NCBI GenBank assembly: GCA_937894725.1
Contig: CALAYL010000067.1
Location: forward strand, 1 to 26,670
DNA from: an uncultured Bacteroidota bacterium
GTDB lineage: Bacteria > Bacteroidota > Bacteroidia > Chitinophagales > LD1
Direction of reading: 5' to 3'
Length of the DNA stretch: 26,670 nucleotides
In this document: one piece after another, positions 7,717 to 14,849 of the stretch
Numbering within the stretch: the first letter of the stretch is position 1
Layout of the letters: each line of letters begins with the position of its first letter
The notes under the pieces: generated by a model
What the model saw: only the letters and a program-made list of their open reading frames with translations
The model's database searches: none
Told to the model about the DNA's origin: nothing
Translations under genes and position numbers: made by a program

Positions 7717-8115
7717 ATGAGCGATAAAATGCCGAGCCCAATGGGGCTATATCCGATGACAAAACGAGTAGGTGATATTCTTTTTGTGAGTGGGCTTGGG
7801 CCACGGGAAGCTGGTACAGATAAAATTCCAGGATTGGAACTAGATAAGTATGGCAACTACTTGAGTTTTGATTTTGAAGCACAGGTTCATTCGGTTTTTA
7901 AAAACGTGCGTCAAGCACTCGAAGATGCTGGCAGCAACTGGGATAACATCGTAGATGTTACGGTTTTTTTAACCAATATGAAACGAGATTTTGTAGCTTA
8001 CAATCGACTCTATGCGGAGTACTTTAAAGAGGTGCAACCTACACGAACTACAGTAGAAGTAACCTCGCTCCCATCACCTATCGCTATTGAGCTGAAAGTG
8101 ATAGCGAAAGTCTAG
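7717..8115 (+). CDS. RidA-family protein, likely 2-aminomuconate deaminase
   Basis: This 132-residue protein of the RidA/YjgF/UK114 family forms trimers that hydrolyse enamines and imines. Family features are FVSGLGPREAG, the helix FKNVRQALEDAGSNWDNIV, VTVFLTNM, and the end PTRTTVEVTSLPSPIAIEL, where the arginine corresponds to the conserved RidA active-site arginine. The N-terminus and the EAGTDKIPG loop resemble the AmnD-like subgroup. Immediately after the aldehyde dehydrogenase, it fits 2-aminomuconate deaminase, giving 4-oxalocrotonate in the kynurenine pathway. The earlier enzymes (3-hydroxyanthranilate dioxygenase, ACMS decarboxylase) are not in the window. A general imine-damage-control role remains possible. 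Confidence 0.82.
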   Translation: MSDKMPSPMGLYPMTKRVGDILFVSGLGPREAGTDKIPGLELDKYGNYLSFDFEAQVHSVFKNVRQALEDAGSNWDNIVDVTVFLTNMKRDFVAYNRLYAEYFKEVQPTRTTVEVTSLPSPIAIELKVIAKV

Positions 8116-8206
8116 TGTAAGAGACAATAAATAGGTATATTAAGCTTGCGCTATCGGTTTTGAAATATAAGTCATAGCAGTGGCAAACGCCTAGTCAAAC
8201 AAATAC

Positions 8207-8602
8207 TCAATCCTCCATCACATCTTCCCAGCCTCGTCTATCTTTTTTGGTAGGGCGACCTTGTTTGCTCATTCGCTTACCCGTTTGAAAGCTAAATGCA
8301 GAGCGCATTTTATGCGCTTGCAAATCTTCTTCTGGTGTAAGATCAATATAGAATTTTGATGCATCGGCAAAGGCTAGTCTTTTATCCAAAATAGCCGTGC
8401 ATTGTACTATCTGCTTTAATCCGCCTTCTCTTTTTAATTCAAATGTATCTCCTACTTGCACCACTTTTGCAGGCTTTACATCTACGCCATTCCACTTCAC
8501 TTTGCCCGCATTGATTTGATCTGTAGCAAGCGAACGAGTTTTGTACATGCGTATCGACCAGAGGTACTTATCGAGTCTGACTTTGAGCGGGGTATTGGAC
8601 AT
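8207..8602 (-). CDS. hslR: S4-domain RNA-binding protein, Hsp15-like
   Basis: This 131-residue protein has an S4 RNA-binding domain at residues 8-68 (VRLDKYLWSIRMYKTRSLA, then INAGKVKWNGVDVKPAKVV). A basic C-terminal tail follows (KRMSKQGRPTKKDRRGWED). This layout matches Hsp15/HslR, which binds stalled 50S subunits carrying nascent chains and helps recycle them. The gene lies seven bases downstream of pruA on the same strand, so it is probably read as the second gene of that transcript. It converges with the RidA gene over a 91-base gap in which I see no clear terminator. Family assignment is good; the stalled-ribosome role is by homology. Confidence 0.85.
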   Translation of the reverse strand: MSNTPLKVRLDKYLWSIRMYKTRSLATDQINAGKVKWNGVDVKPAKVVQVGDTFELKREGGLKQIVQCTAILDKRLAFADASKFYIDLTPEEDLQAHKMRSAFSFQTGKRMSKQGRPTKKDRRGWEDVMED

Positions 8603-8609
8603 GCTTACC

Positions 8610-10238
8610 TTAGTTTTTGGCTAAAAATGGATAGCGATAATCTTTAGGAGACACAAAGGTTTCTTTGATAGTTTGCGGTTGTACCCAACGCAATAGATTT
8701 ATCATAGAACCCGCTTTATCATTTGTTCCTGAGCCTCTCGCTCCACCAAAGGGTTGTTGACCTACTACGGCACCTGTAGGTTTATCGTTGATATAAAAAT
8801 TGCCTGCTGCGTTACTAAGTTTTTTGGTCGCTAACTCAATCGCATAACGATCTTGCGACAATATAGCTCCCGTAAGCGCATACATCGAAGTGCTATCTAC
8901 TAGCTCAAGAGTCTCTTCAAATTTATTTTCATCATACACATAAATGGTTAGCACAGGCCCAAACAATTCTTCGCACATCGTCACATATTTTGGGTCGTTT
9001 ACTTTCAATACCGTAGGCTCAATAAAATATCCTTTCGACTTATCGTATCCACCTCCTGCTATGATTTCCACTTCCTTGTCATTTTTAGCTGCATCTATAT
9101 ACCTCGCTAGTTTGTCAAACGATTTTTCGTCAATCACTGCATTTACAAAATTGCTAAAATCTTCTGTTGGTCCCATTTTCATGGTTTTCAAATCGGCTAT
9201 CAAATCTGTCCTTACTTCTTCCCAAAGATTAGATGCGATATAAGCTCTCGAAGCAGCAGAGCATTTTTGTCCTTGATATTCAAATGCACCTCTCGAAAGT
9301 GCCACCGATACAGCTTTTGGATGTGCCGTGCGATGCGCTACTACAAAGTCTTTACCCCCTGTTTCGCCCACAATACGAGGGTATGATTTATAGAGGTGAA
9401 TATTGTTGCCAATAGTTTGCCAAATGTTTTGAAACACCGCTGTAGAGCCTGTAAAATGAATACCTGCAAAGTCGCGATGTTTGAAAATAACCTCTCCTGC
9501 TTCAGGTCCATTTGGATATATTAAATTGATAACGCCATCGGGCACACCCGCTTCGCGAAAAATCTTCATCAACACATAAGCTGAATAAATTTGCGTATCC
9601 GAAGGTTTCCAAACTACTACATTGCCCATCATGGCGCAACTCGTAGGTAAATTGCCCGCTATGGCAGTAAAATTGAAAGGGGTAAGCGCAAACACAAACC
9701 CCTCTAGTGGTCGCCACTCTGTACGATTCCACATACCTGCCATTGACTCTGGTTGCATGGCATAGATTTGTGTCATAAACTGCACATTGAATCGCAAAAA
9801 GTCGATAATTTCACAAGCTGCATCTATCTCGGCTTGAAAAGCGTTTTTGGATTGACCAAGCATAGTAGCGGCATTCAACTCGGCTCTGTAAGGTCCAGCA
9901 ATCAAATCAGCGGCTTTTAAGAATATAGCTGCACGCTGCTCCCATTCTAGATTTGTCCACTTTTCTTTTGCTGCTAATGCAGCCTCTATCGCCATGCTGA
10001 CATGCTTCTTTTCGCTCTTGTAATAATAGCCTAGCAAATGCTGATGGTCGTGTGGTGGATGAATGGATACTTTAGTACCATCTCGATGTTCCACCCCATT
10101 TATATACATCGGTATATCGCGCACTTCGGCACGCATATCCGCTAATTTTTTTTGAAGTTCGTTGCGTTCTGCACTACCTGAAGCGTATTGTTTTATAGGT
10201 TCATTATGGGCAGTGGGTACTTTATAAAATCCTTTCAT
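8610..10238 (-). CDS. pruA: L-glutamate gamma-semialdehyde dehydrogenase (P5C dehydrogenase)
   Basis: This 542-residue enzyme oxidises glutamate gamma-semialdehyde, in equilibrium with 1-pyrroline-5-carboxylate, to glutamate with NAD, the second step of proline breakdown. It is the stand-alone form, not the PutA fusion. The catalytic cysteine is Cys326 in YQGQKCSAASR. The general-base region is GETGGKDFVVAH, followed later by CEELFGPVLTIYVY and the P5CDH-type end PTGAVVGQQPFGGARGSGTN. The N-terminal YINGVEHRDG and HPHDHQHLLGYY-like segment is typical of the eukaryote-like and Bacteroidota P5CDH group. The start at 10238 (MKGFYKVPTAHNEP) fits family N-termini. hslR follows by seven bases. No proline dehydrogenase is nearby. 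Confidence 0.95.
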   Translation of the reverse strand: MKGFYKVPTAHNEPIKQYASGSAERNELQKKLADMRAEVRDIPMYINGVEHRDGTKVSIHPPHDHQHLLGYYYKSEKKHVSMAIEAALAAKEKWTNLEWEQRAAIFLKAADLIAGPYRAELNAATMLGQSKNAFQAEIDAACEIIDFLRFNVQFMTQIYAMQPESMAGMWNRTEWRPLEGFVFALTPFNFTAIAGNLPTSCAMMGNVVVWKPSDTQIYSAYVLMKIFREAGVPDGVINLIYPNGPEAGEVIFKHRDFAGIHFTGSTAVFQNIWQTIGNNIHLYKSYPRIVGETGGKDFVVAHRTAHPKAVSVALSRGAFEYQGQKCSAASRAYIASNLWEEVRTDLIADLKTMKMGPTEDFSNFVNAVIDEKSFDKLARYIDAAKNDKEVEIIAGGGYDKSKGYFIEPTVLKVNDPKYVTMCEELFGPVLTIYVYDENKFEETLELVDSTSMYALTGAILSQDRYAIELATKKLSNAAGNFYINDKPTGAVVGQQPFGGARGSGTNDKAGSMINLLRWVQPQTIKETFVSPKDYRYPFLAKN

Positions 10239-10365
10239 ATTGATATTTTTTTGATAAAATAAATGTAATCCTTAAATGTAAAAATAATGTACGCTAACTA
10301 ATAATTTGCACCCCAACTTTTTGATAAATTAGAATTTTGTAATAGCTAATTTTCTTTTTTGCAAA

Positions 10366-11061
10366 TTAAGTTTGCTTTGCTTTTGCTAATTGCTCTAAAT
10401 AATCCAATTGAAGTTCTTGAATCTCTAGCAATCGCTTATTTTGGTGCAGTATAAGGTGGTCAAGTTTTTCGTGAAGCAATCGAATTTCGAGTTCTGCCTT
10501 TAGATTGATTTTATAGTCGTTTTCACTTCTCGCTCTATCTTTTTCTTCTTTTCTATTTTGGCTCATCATGATGATAGGTGCTTGTATAGCGGCTAGGCAA
10601 GACAAAATCAAATTGAGCAAAATAAATGGATATGGGTCAAATGCTTTTTGTGTTAACACGAAAATATTTATCAGTATCCAGATAATCAGAAAAGTAAAGA
10701 AAAAGATAATAAAAAACCAGCTACCGCCAAAGGTGGCTATTTTATCGGCCATTCGCTGTCCGAGATTTAACTCAGCCTCCATTTCTGGTTCTATATCCTG
10801 AGTCAAAAGTTCATGGTCATGAATAGCATCGACTACTTGATGTTCTATTTTACCAAGTTTATGATATTCCTTTCTTATTAGCGACTCCAAATAGAGTTTA
10901 CGATACTTGTTGAGACTCTCATGAGAAATAAATTTATCGTTCGTAAAATCGGGAAAATCCTTTAGAATCAAACGGAGTAGCTGTGGCTTAATATTTTCGC
11001 CCTTTTCGATATCATCAGACTCAAAATATTGCTTTGATATAAAACATTGTTCTTTTTTCAT
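10366..11061 (-). CDS. DUF1003 membrane protein
   Basis: This 231-residue protein carries a DUF1003 core with the signature LGQRMADKIATFGGSWFFII, two hydrophobic helices (about residues 113-135 and 143-165), and the stretch AAIQAPIIMMSQNRKEEKDR. It ends in a charged predicted coiled coil (LKAELEIRLLHEKLDHLILH). The first 80 residues are soluble and charged and look family-variable. The biochemical function of DUF1003 is not known. The gene starts ten bases after the VIT1/CCC1-type transporter on the same strand, so they probably form a two-gene operon; a link to metal handling is only contextual. Confidence 0.88.
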   Translation of the reverse strand: MKKEQCFISKQYFESDDIEKGENIKPQLLRLILKDFPDFTNDKFISHESLNKYRKLYLESLIRKEYHKLGKIEHQVVDAIHDHELLTQDIEPEMEAELNLGQRMADKIATFGGSWFFIIFFFTFLIIWILINIFVLTQKAFDPYPFILLNLILSCLAAIQAPIIMMSQNRKEEKDRARSENDYKINLKAELEIRLLHEKLDHLILHQNKRLLEIQELQLDYLEQLAKAKQT

Positions 11062-11071
11062 GTGCCCTTTT

Positions 11072-11779
11072 TTACCCTACATTTACGCCAAATAGATACC
11101 CAACTAGTGCTGTCAAACCCATAGCTATTGTACCCCAAAATGTGATTCGAAGAATGGCCTTCAAAATACTCGAACCGCCCGCTTTGGCTGCAATAGCGCC
11201 TAGCAATGCGAGTGATACAATAGAAGATATATATAGCAAGATCTCAAAGCGCGCCAAAGGCAAAAACAAACAAGCTAACATGGGCAATACCCCACCTACA
11301 GTAAATGCAGCTCCTGAGGTAAATGCCGCTTGAATAGGTTTTGCCTGATTGATTTCGTTGATCCCTAGTTCATCTCGAACATGCGCTGCTAGTGCATCAT
11401 GAGCTGTCAACTCTTTAGCCACAAGGAGTGCCGTATCTTTTTTCAATCCTCTCAGCTCATAAATTTCTGCTAATCGTAAAAGTTCGATTTCGGGCATATC
11501 CGCAAGTTCTTTTTTTTCTCTATTGATATCGGCACTTTCTACATCGGTTTGTGAGCTTACCGACACATATTCTCCTGCGGCCATAGAAAGCGCACCAGCT
11601 ACCAGTCCAGCTAAAGCCGAGAGTACAATGGCGCTACGTGTATCGCCTGCCGCAGCTACACCTATCGCTATACTTGAGGTGGAGAGAATGCCGTCATTAG
11701 CTCCGAGTACAGCTGCCCTGAGCCAATTGCTACGGTGTACATAGTGCTTTTCTAAATATTCAGTTATCTCATCCGACAT
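11072..11779 (-). CDS. VIT1/CCC1-family iron/manganese transporter
   Basis: This 235-residue membrane protein is of the VIT1/CCC1 family, whose eukaryotic members export Fe2+ or Mn2+ from the cytosol. The first helix carries the family signature AAVLGANDGILSTSSIAIG. The second helix contains LAGLVAGALSMAAGEYVSVS, where the Met-Ala-Ala-Gly-Glu-Tyr segment is typical. A cytoplasmic helical segment with many acidic residues (REKKELADMPEIELLRLAEI), equivalent to the metal-binding domain of plant VIT1, precedes three C-terminal helices. The gene is first of a pair with the DUF1003 gene and follows the gyrB terminator. The metal specificity cannot be told from sequence. Confidence 0.92.
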   Translation of the reverse strand: MSDEITEYLEKHYVHRSNWLRAAVLGANDGILSTSSIAIGVAAAGDTRSAIVLSALAGLVAGALSMAAGEYVSVSSQTDVESADINREKKELADMPEIELLRLAEIYELRGLKKDTALLVAKELTAHDALAAHVRDELGINEINQAKPIQAAFTSGAAFTVGGVLPMLACLFLPLARFEILLYISSIVSLALLGAIAAKAGGSSILKAILRITFWGTIAMGLTALVGYLFGVNVG

Positions 11780-11835
11780 GTTTGTTACTTTTGTGTAAGG
11801 TATAGAAGATGGTTTAATTTTTATAATTATTTAAA

Positions 11836-11877
11836 AAAATGGCGAAACAGATTCTTTCCCTCTTGTTTCGCCATTTT
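11836..11877 (-). terminator. Intrinsic terminator of gyrB
   Basis: The arms AAAATGGCGAAACA (11836-11849) and TGTTTCGCCATTTT (11864-11877) form a perfect 14-base stem with a 14-base loop, 23 bases after the gyrB stop. On the minus strand the stem runs into seven T residues. It sits before the transporter gene and separates the two minus-strand units. Confidence 0.88.
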
Positions 11878-11899
11878 CACTTAATGTATTTGCTTGTAA

Positions 11900-13867
11900 T
11901 TATGCATCAACTCTAGCGTACTTTGCATTTGCTTCGATAAATTCTCTACGAGGTGGCACCTCATCGCCCATAAGCATGGAGAAAGTGTGGTCAGCAGATG
12001 CGGCACTCTCTATAGTGATTTGACGAAGCGATCGCATAGCTGGATTCATTGTCGTTTCCCAAAGTTGCTCTGCATTCATCTCTCCAAGACCCTTGTAGCG
12101 TTGAATGTTTACACTATCTCTGCTACCTCCTTTAGCGAGTTGTTCTATGGCTTGATCACGCTGCGTATCGTTCCAGCAATAGACTTGGTCTTTCCCTTTT
12201 TTCACAAGATATAAAGGAGGTTGTGCGATGTAAATACAGCCTTTATCAATAAGGTCTTTCATATAACGGAAAAAGAAAGTCAAAATCAAAGTCGTAATAT
12301 GCGATCCATCCACATCGGCATCACACATGATGACTACTTTGTGGTAACGAAGCTTTGACAAATCTAGCGCCTTGCTATCTTCTTCTGTTCCTATCTTTAC
12401 GCCCAAAGCAGTAAAAATATTTTTGATTTCTTCGTTTTCATAAATCTTATGTTCCATTGCTTTTTCGACATTCAAAATTTTACCTCGAAGTGGCAAAATA
12501 GCTTGAAAATTTCTATCGCGACCTTGCTTGGCTGTACCACCCGCAGAGTCTCCTTCTACTAGGAATACTTCGCTCAACATTGGGTCTTTGCTAGAACAAT
12601 CAGCCAATTTGCCTGGTAGTCCACCTCCGCTGAACGCCCCTTTACGTTGCACCATTTCGCGTGCTTTACGTGCTGCATGGCGAGCCGTAGCTGCGAGTAC
12701 TACTTTGTCGAAAATGATTTTTGCCATTTTAGGATTTTCCTCCAAATAATTAGTGAGTACCTCACCAAAAATTTGATCTACTGCTCCCGAAACTTCATTA
12801 TTGCCGAGCTTGGTTTTGGTCTGCCCCTCAAACTGTGGTTCTGGTACTTTTACAGACACAATAGAGGTGAGTCCTTCACGGAAATCATCGCCTACAATTT
12901 CTACTTTAAGCTTTTCAAAAAATTTGTTTTTATCTCCATAGGTTTTGAAAGTACGAGTCAACGCTCTTCTGAAACCAGCTACGTGGGTACCACCTTCAAT
13001 TGTGTTGATATTGTTTACATACGAAAACACATTTTCAGAATAAGACGTATTATACTGTATAGCTACTTCCACCATGATATTGTCTTTCGACCCTTCAACA
13101 TGAATTGGCTCTGGTATCAAGGGCTCTCTCGATGAGTCCAAAAACTTTACAAACTCGACCAAACCTCCTTCTGAATAAAAATCGGTAGTACGAGGAGTAC
13201 CATCTTCAGCTAGGTCGCGCAGGTCGGTAAGTTTGATACGGATGCCTTTGTTTAGGTAAGCTAATTCACGTAAACGAGAAGCTAGTGTTTCGAAATTATA
13301 AACAGTAGCTTGAAAAATAGTATCATCTGGCTTAAACGTAACGATAGTGCCTCGATAATCTGAAGGGCCTACTTCTTTTACAGAGTATAACGGAATCCCT
13401 TTTGAAAACTCTTGCACGTACGATTTGCCGCCACGGTGCACCTCCGCTTTTAAAAGAATAGAAAGTGCATTTACGCACGATACCCCTACCCCGTGCAATC
13501 CGCCCGAAACCTTGTAGGAATCTTTATCAAATTTACCTCCTGCATGGAGCACAGTCATTACTACTTCGAGTGCAGAGCGACCTTCTTTTTCGTGCATATC
13601 TACGGGAATACCTCTACCATCATCTTTGACACGGATAGAGTTATCTTCCAAAATAGTCACCTCTATGTTTTTGCAATGGCCAGCCAAGGCCTCATCTATA
13701 GAGTTGTCAGTAACCTCATAAACCAAGTGATGAAGCCCTTTTGTGCCTATGTCTCCTATATACATCGCGGGGCGCTTTCGTACAGCTTCTAGTCCTTCTA
13801 ATACTTGTATCGAACTTGCGGAATATTCTTTTGGGATTTTTGTTTCGTCCATTGCTTCTTCTGCCAT
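11900..13867 (-). CDS. gyrB: DNA gyrase subunit B
   Basis: This is the ATPase subunit of DNA gyrase, which introduces negative supercoils with GyrA. The 655-residue protein is full length. The GHKL ATPase domain shows YEVTDNSIDEALAG, DGRGIPVDMH and the lid HAGGKFDKDSYKVSGGLHGV. The transducer domain includes NNINTIEGGTHVAGF. The TOPRIM domain has FLVEGDSAGGTAKQGRDR and the metal-binding MCDADVDGSHI. The C-terminal segment carries QRYKGLGEMNAEQLWETTM. It has the short Gram-positive-like architecture without the E. coli insert. It stands alone with its own terminator; no gyrA, dnaA or recF is nearby. The start at 13867 is a little upstream of the conserved region and is the longest plausible one. 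Confidence 0.97.
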   Translation of the reverse strand: MAEEAMDETKIPKEYSASSIQVLEGLEAVRKRPAMYIGDIGTKGLHHLVYEVTDNSIDEALAGHCKNIEVTILEDNSIRVKDDGRGIPVDMHEKEGRSALEVVMTVLHAGGKFDKDSYKVSGGLHGVGVSCVNALSILLKAEVHRGGKSYVQEFSKGIPLYSVKEVGPSDYRGTIVTFKPDDTIFQATVYNFETLASRLRELAYLNKGIRIKLTDLRDLAEDGTPRTTDFYSEGGLVEFVKFLDSSREPLIPEPIHVEGSKDNIMVEVAIQYNTSYSENVFSYVNNINTIEGGTHVAGFRRALTRTFKTYGDKNKFFEKLKVEIVGDDFREGLTSIVSVKVPEPQFEGQTKTKLGNNEVSGAVDQIFGEVLTNYLEENPKMAKIIFDKVVLAATARHAARKAREMVQRKGAFSGGGLPGKLADCSSKDPMLSEVFLVEGDSAGGTAKQGRDRNFQAILPLRGKILNVEKAMEHKIYENEEIKNIFTALGVKIGTEEDSKALDLSKLRYHKVVIMCDADVDGSHITTLILTFFFRYMKDLIDKGCIYIAQPPLYLVKKGKDQVYCWNDTQRDQAIEQLAKGGSRDSVNIQRYKGLGEMNAEQLWETTMNPAMRSLRQITIESAASADHTFSMLMGDEVPPRREFIEANAKYARVDA

Positions 13868-14062
13868 TTTGTGTTTGCTTTTTTGAATATTAAATTAACC
13901 CACGAATATACGCTTTTACCCCCTCATTATTTATCTTTTTTCAAGTTTTTGGGAGGTTGTGGATATTGACCCTCAAAAATGTTTACAAAAAAATATTTTA
14001 GGCTATAAATCACTCTTTTTACAAAAATGGTTTACATTTAAATTGCATTAAAAAAAACAGAT

Positions 14063-14827
14063 ATGAAACATAAATTGACTTTTTTCATTTTTTCTATTGG
14101 CTTATTATTTTTTAGCCAATATGCTCAAGCTAGTTCAGACATAGATAATAGATGGAATGCGCTTATTTCTTTCGCCAAAATATCGAAGGAAAGACTGCAA
14201 ACAAATTGCCCTAATTATAAAACACCTATTGATGCTTGGATAAAACAACACCCCAACGAAGTGAGCGCATTCTTAGCCTTAGATGAAGTAAAAAAGATAA
14301 ATCCATCACTAGCAGATTTAGGACTGAATGTGGCCGATTTTCAAGCTAATACTTTTCAAAATGCTTATTGGTCTTGGTTTGAAAAATCGGGTTTAAGCAA
14401 AATAACGCTAACCCAGTATGCGCCTCATTTTCCTGTACCCATTGCTAATGATTTTTCATCAGTGTATAAAGCAAAATATGAGGCGGCTATTTCTGATTGG
14501 ACAAAATTATTTCCCAAAGAGGTAGAGTGGTTTATTAATGAACCTAGCTTAGCTAAATTGAATCGCTTTTATCAAAAGGAGTCGCTGATCGAAACAGGAG
14601 AAGAATTTAAAGGATTGGATGTAGAAAAAGGCGTGTATCCAGAGCAAAGTTATTACGATTCAGGTAATCCAACTCTTGATGCCGTTCGCCTTGAAATGTA
14701 TCTCAAAAATTGGTATTTCACTTTTGACAGAGAAAACTATTTTAAACGATATGAGCCGAGTATGTATGAAGCATATAGAGAGAAAAAGATAAAAGCCGAT
14801 CAAGAACCTGACAAAGCCAGTCATTAA
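14063..14827 (+). CDS. Exported protein of unknown function
   Basis: This 254-residue protein begins with a signal peptide (basic MKHK, hydrophobic core to about residue 20, likely cleavage after YAQA). There is no lipobox cysteine. The mature part is helical and rich in aromatic residues, with recurring Trp-containing phrases (AYWSWFEKSG, AISDWTKLFPKEVEWF, YLKNWYFTFDRENYF). It ends in a charged tail, KKIKADQEPDKASH. I do not recognise a family. It ends 22 bases before the SprB-repeat adhesin and both lie before the terminator at 17762, so they likely share a transcript. A role as a partner or export helper of the adhesin would be a guess from context. Confidence 0.75.
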   Translation: MKHKLTFFIFSIGLLFFSQYAQASSDIDNRWNALISFAKISKERLQTNCPNYKTPIDAWIKQHPNEVSAFLALDEVKKINPSLADLGLNVADFQANTFQNAYWSWFEKSGLSKITLTQYAPHFPVPIANDFSSVYKAKYEAAISDWTKLFPKEVEWFINEPSLAKLNRFYQKESLIETGEEFKGLDVEKGVYPEQSYYDSGNPTLDAVRLEMYLKNWYFTFDRENYFKRYEPSMYEAYREKKIKADQEPDKASH

Positions 14828-14849
14828 TAAATACTTAAAATAGCAGCTA

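Noticed and set aside
8116..8206. Gap between the RidA gene and hslR examined for a terminator or small RNA
   Set aside because: No stable hairpin with a T run and no tRNA-like fold could be found by eye.
12647..13135. 162-residue open frame opposite gyrB
   Set aside because: It lies wholly inside gyrB on the other strand and shows no domain; it is a shadow of the codon pattern of gyrB.
13958..13966. TGTGGATAT upstream of gyrB resembles a DnaA box (8 of 9), hinting at a replication origin
   Set aside because: It is a single imperfect match without a cluster, and dnaA/dnaN/recF are absent. A similar 8/9 match at 35-43 shows that such hits arise by chance here.
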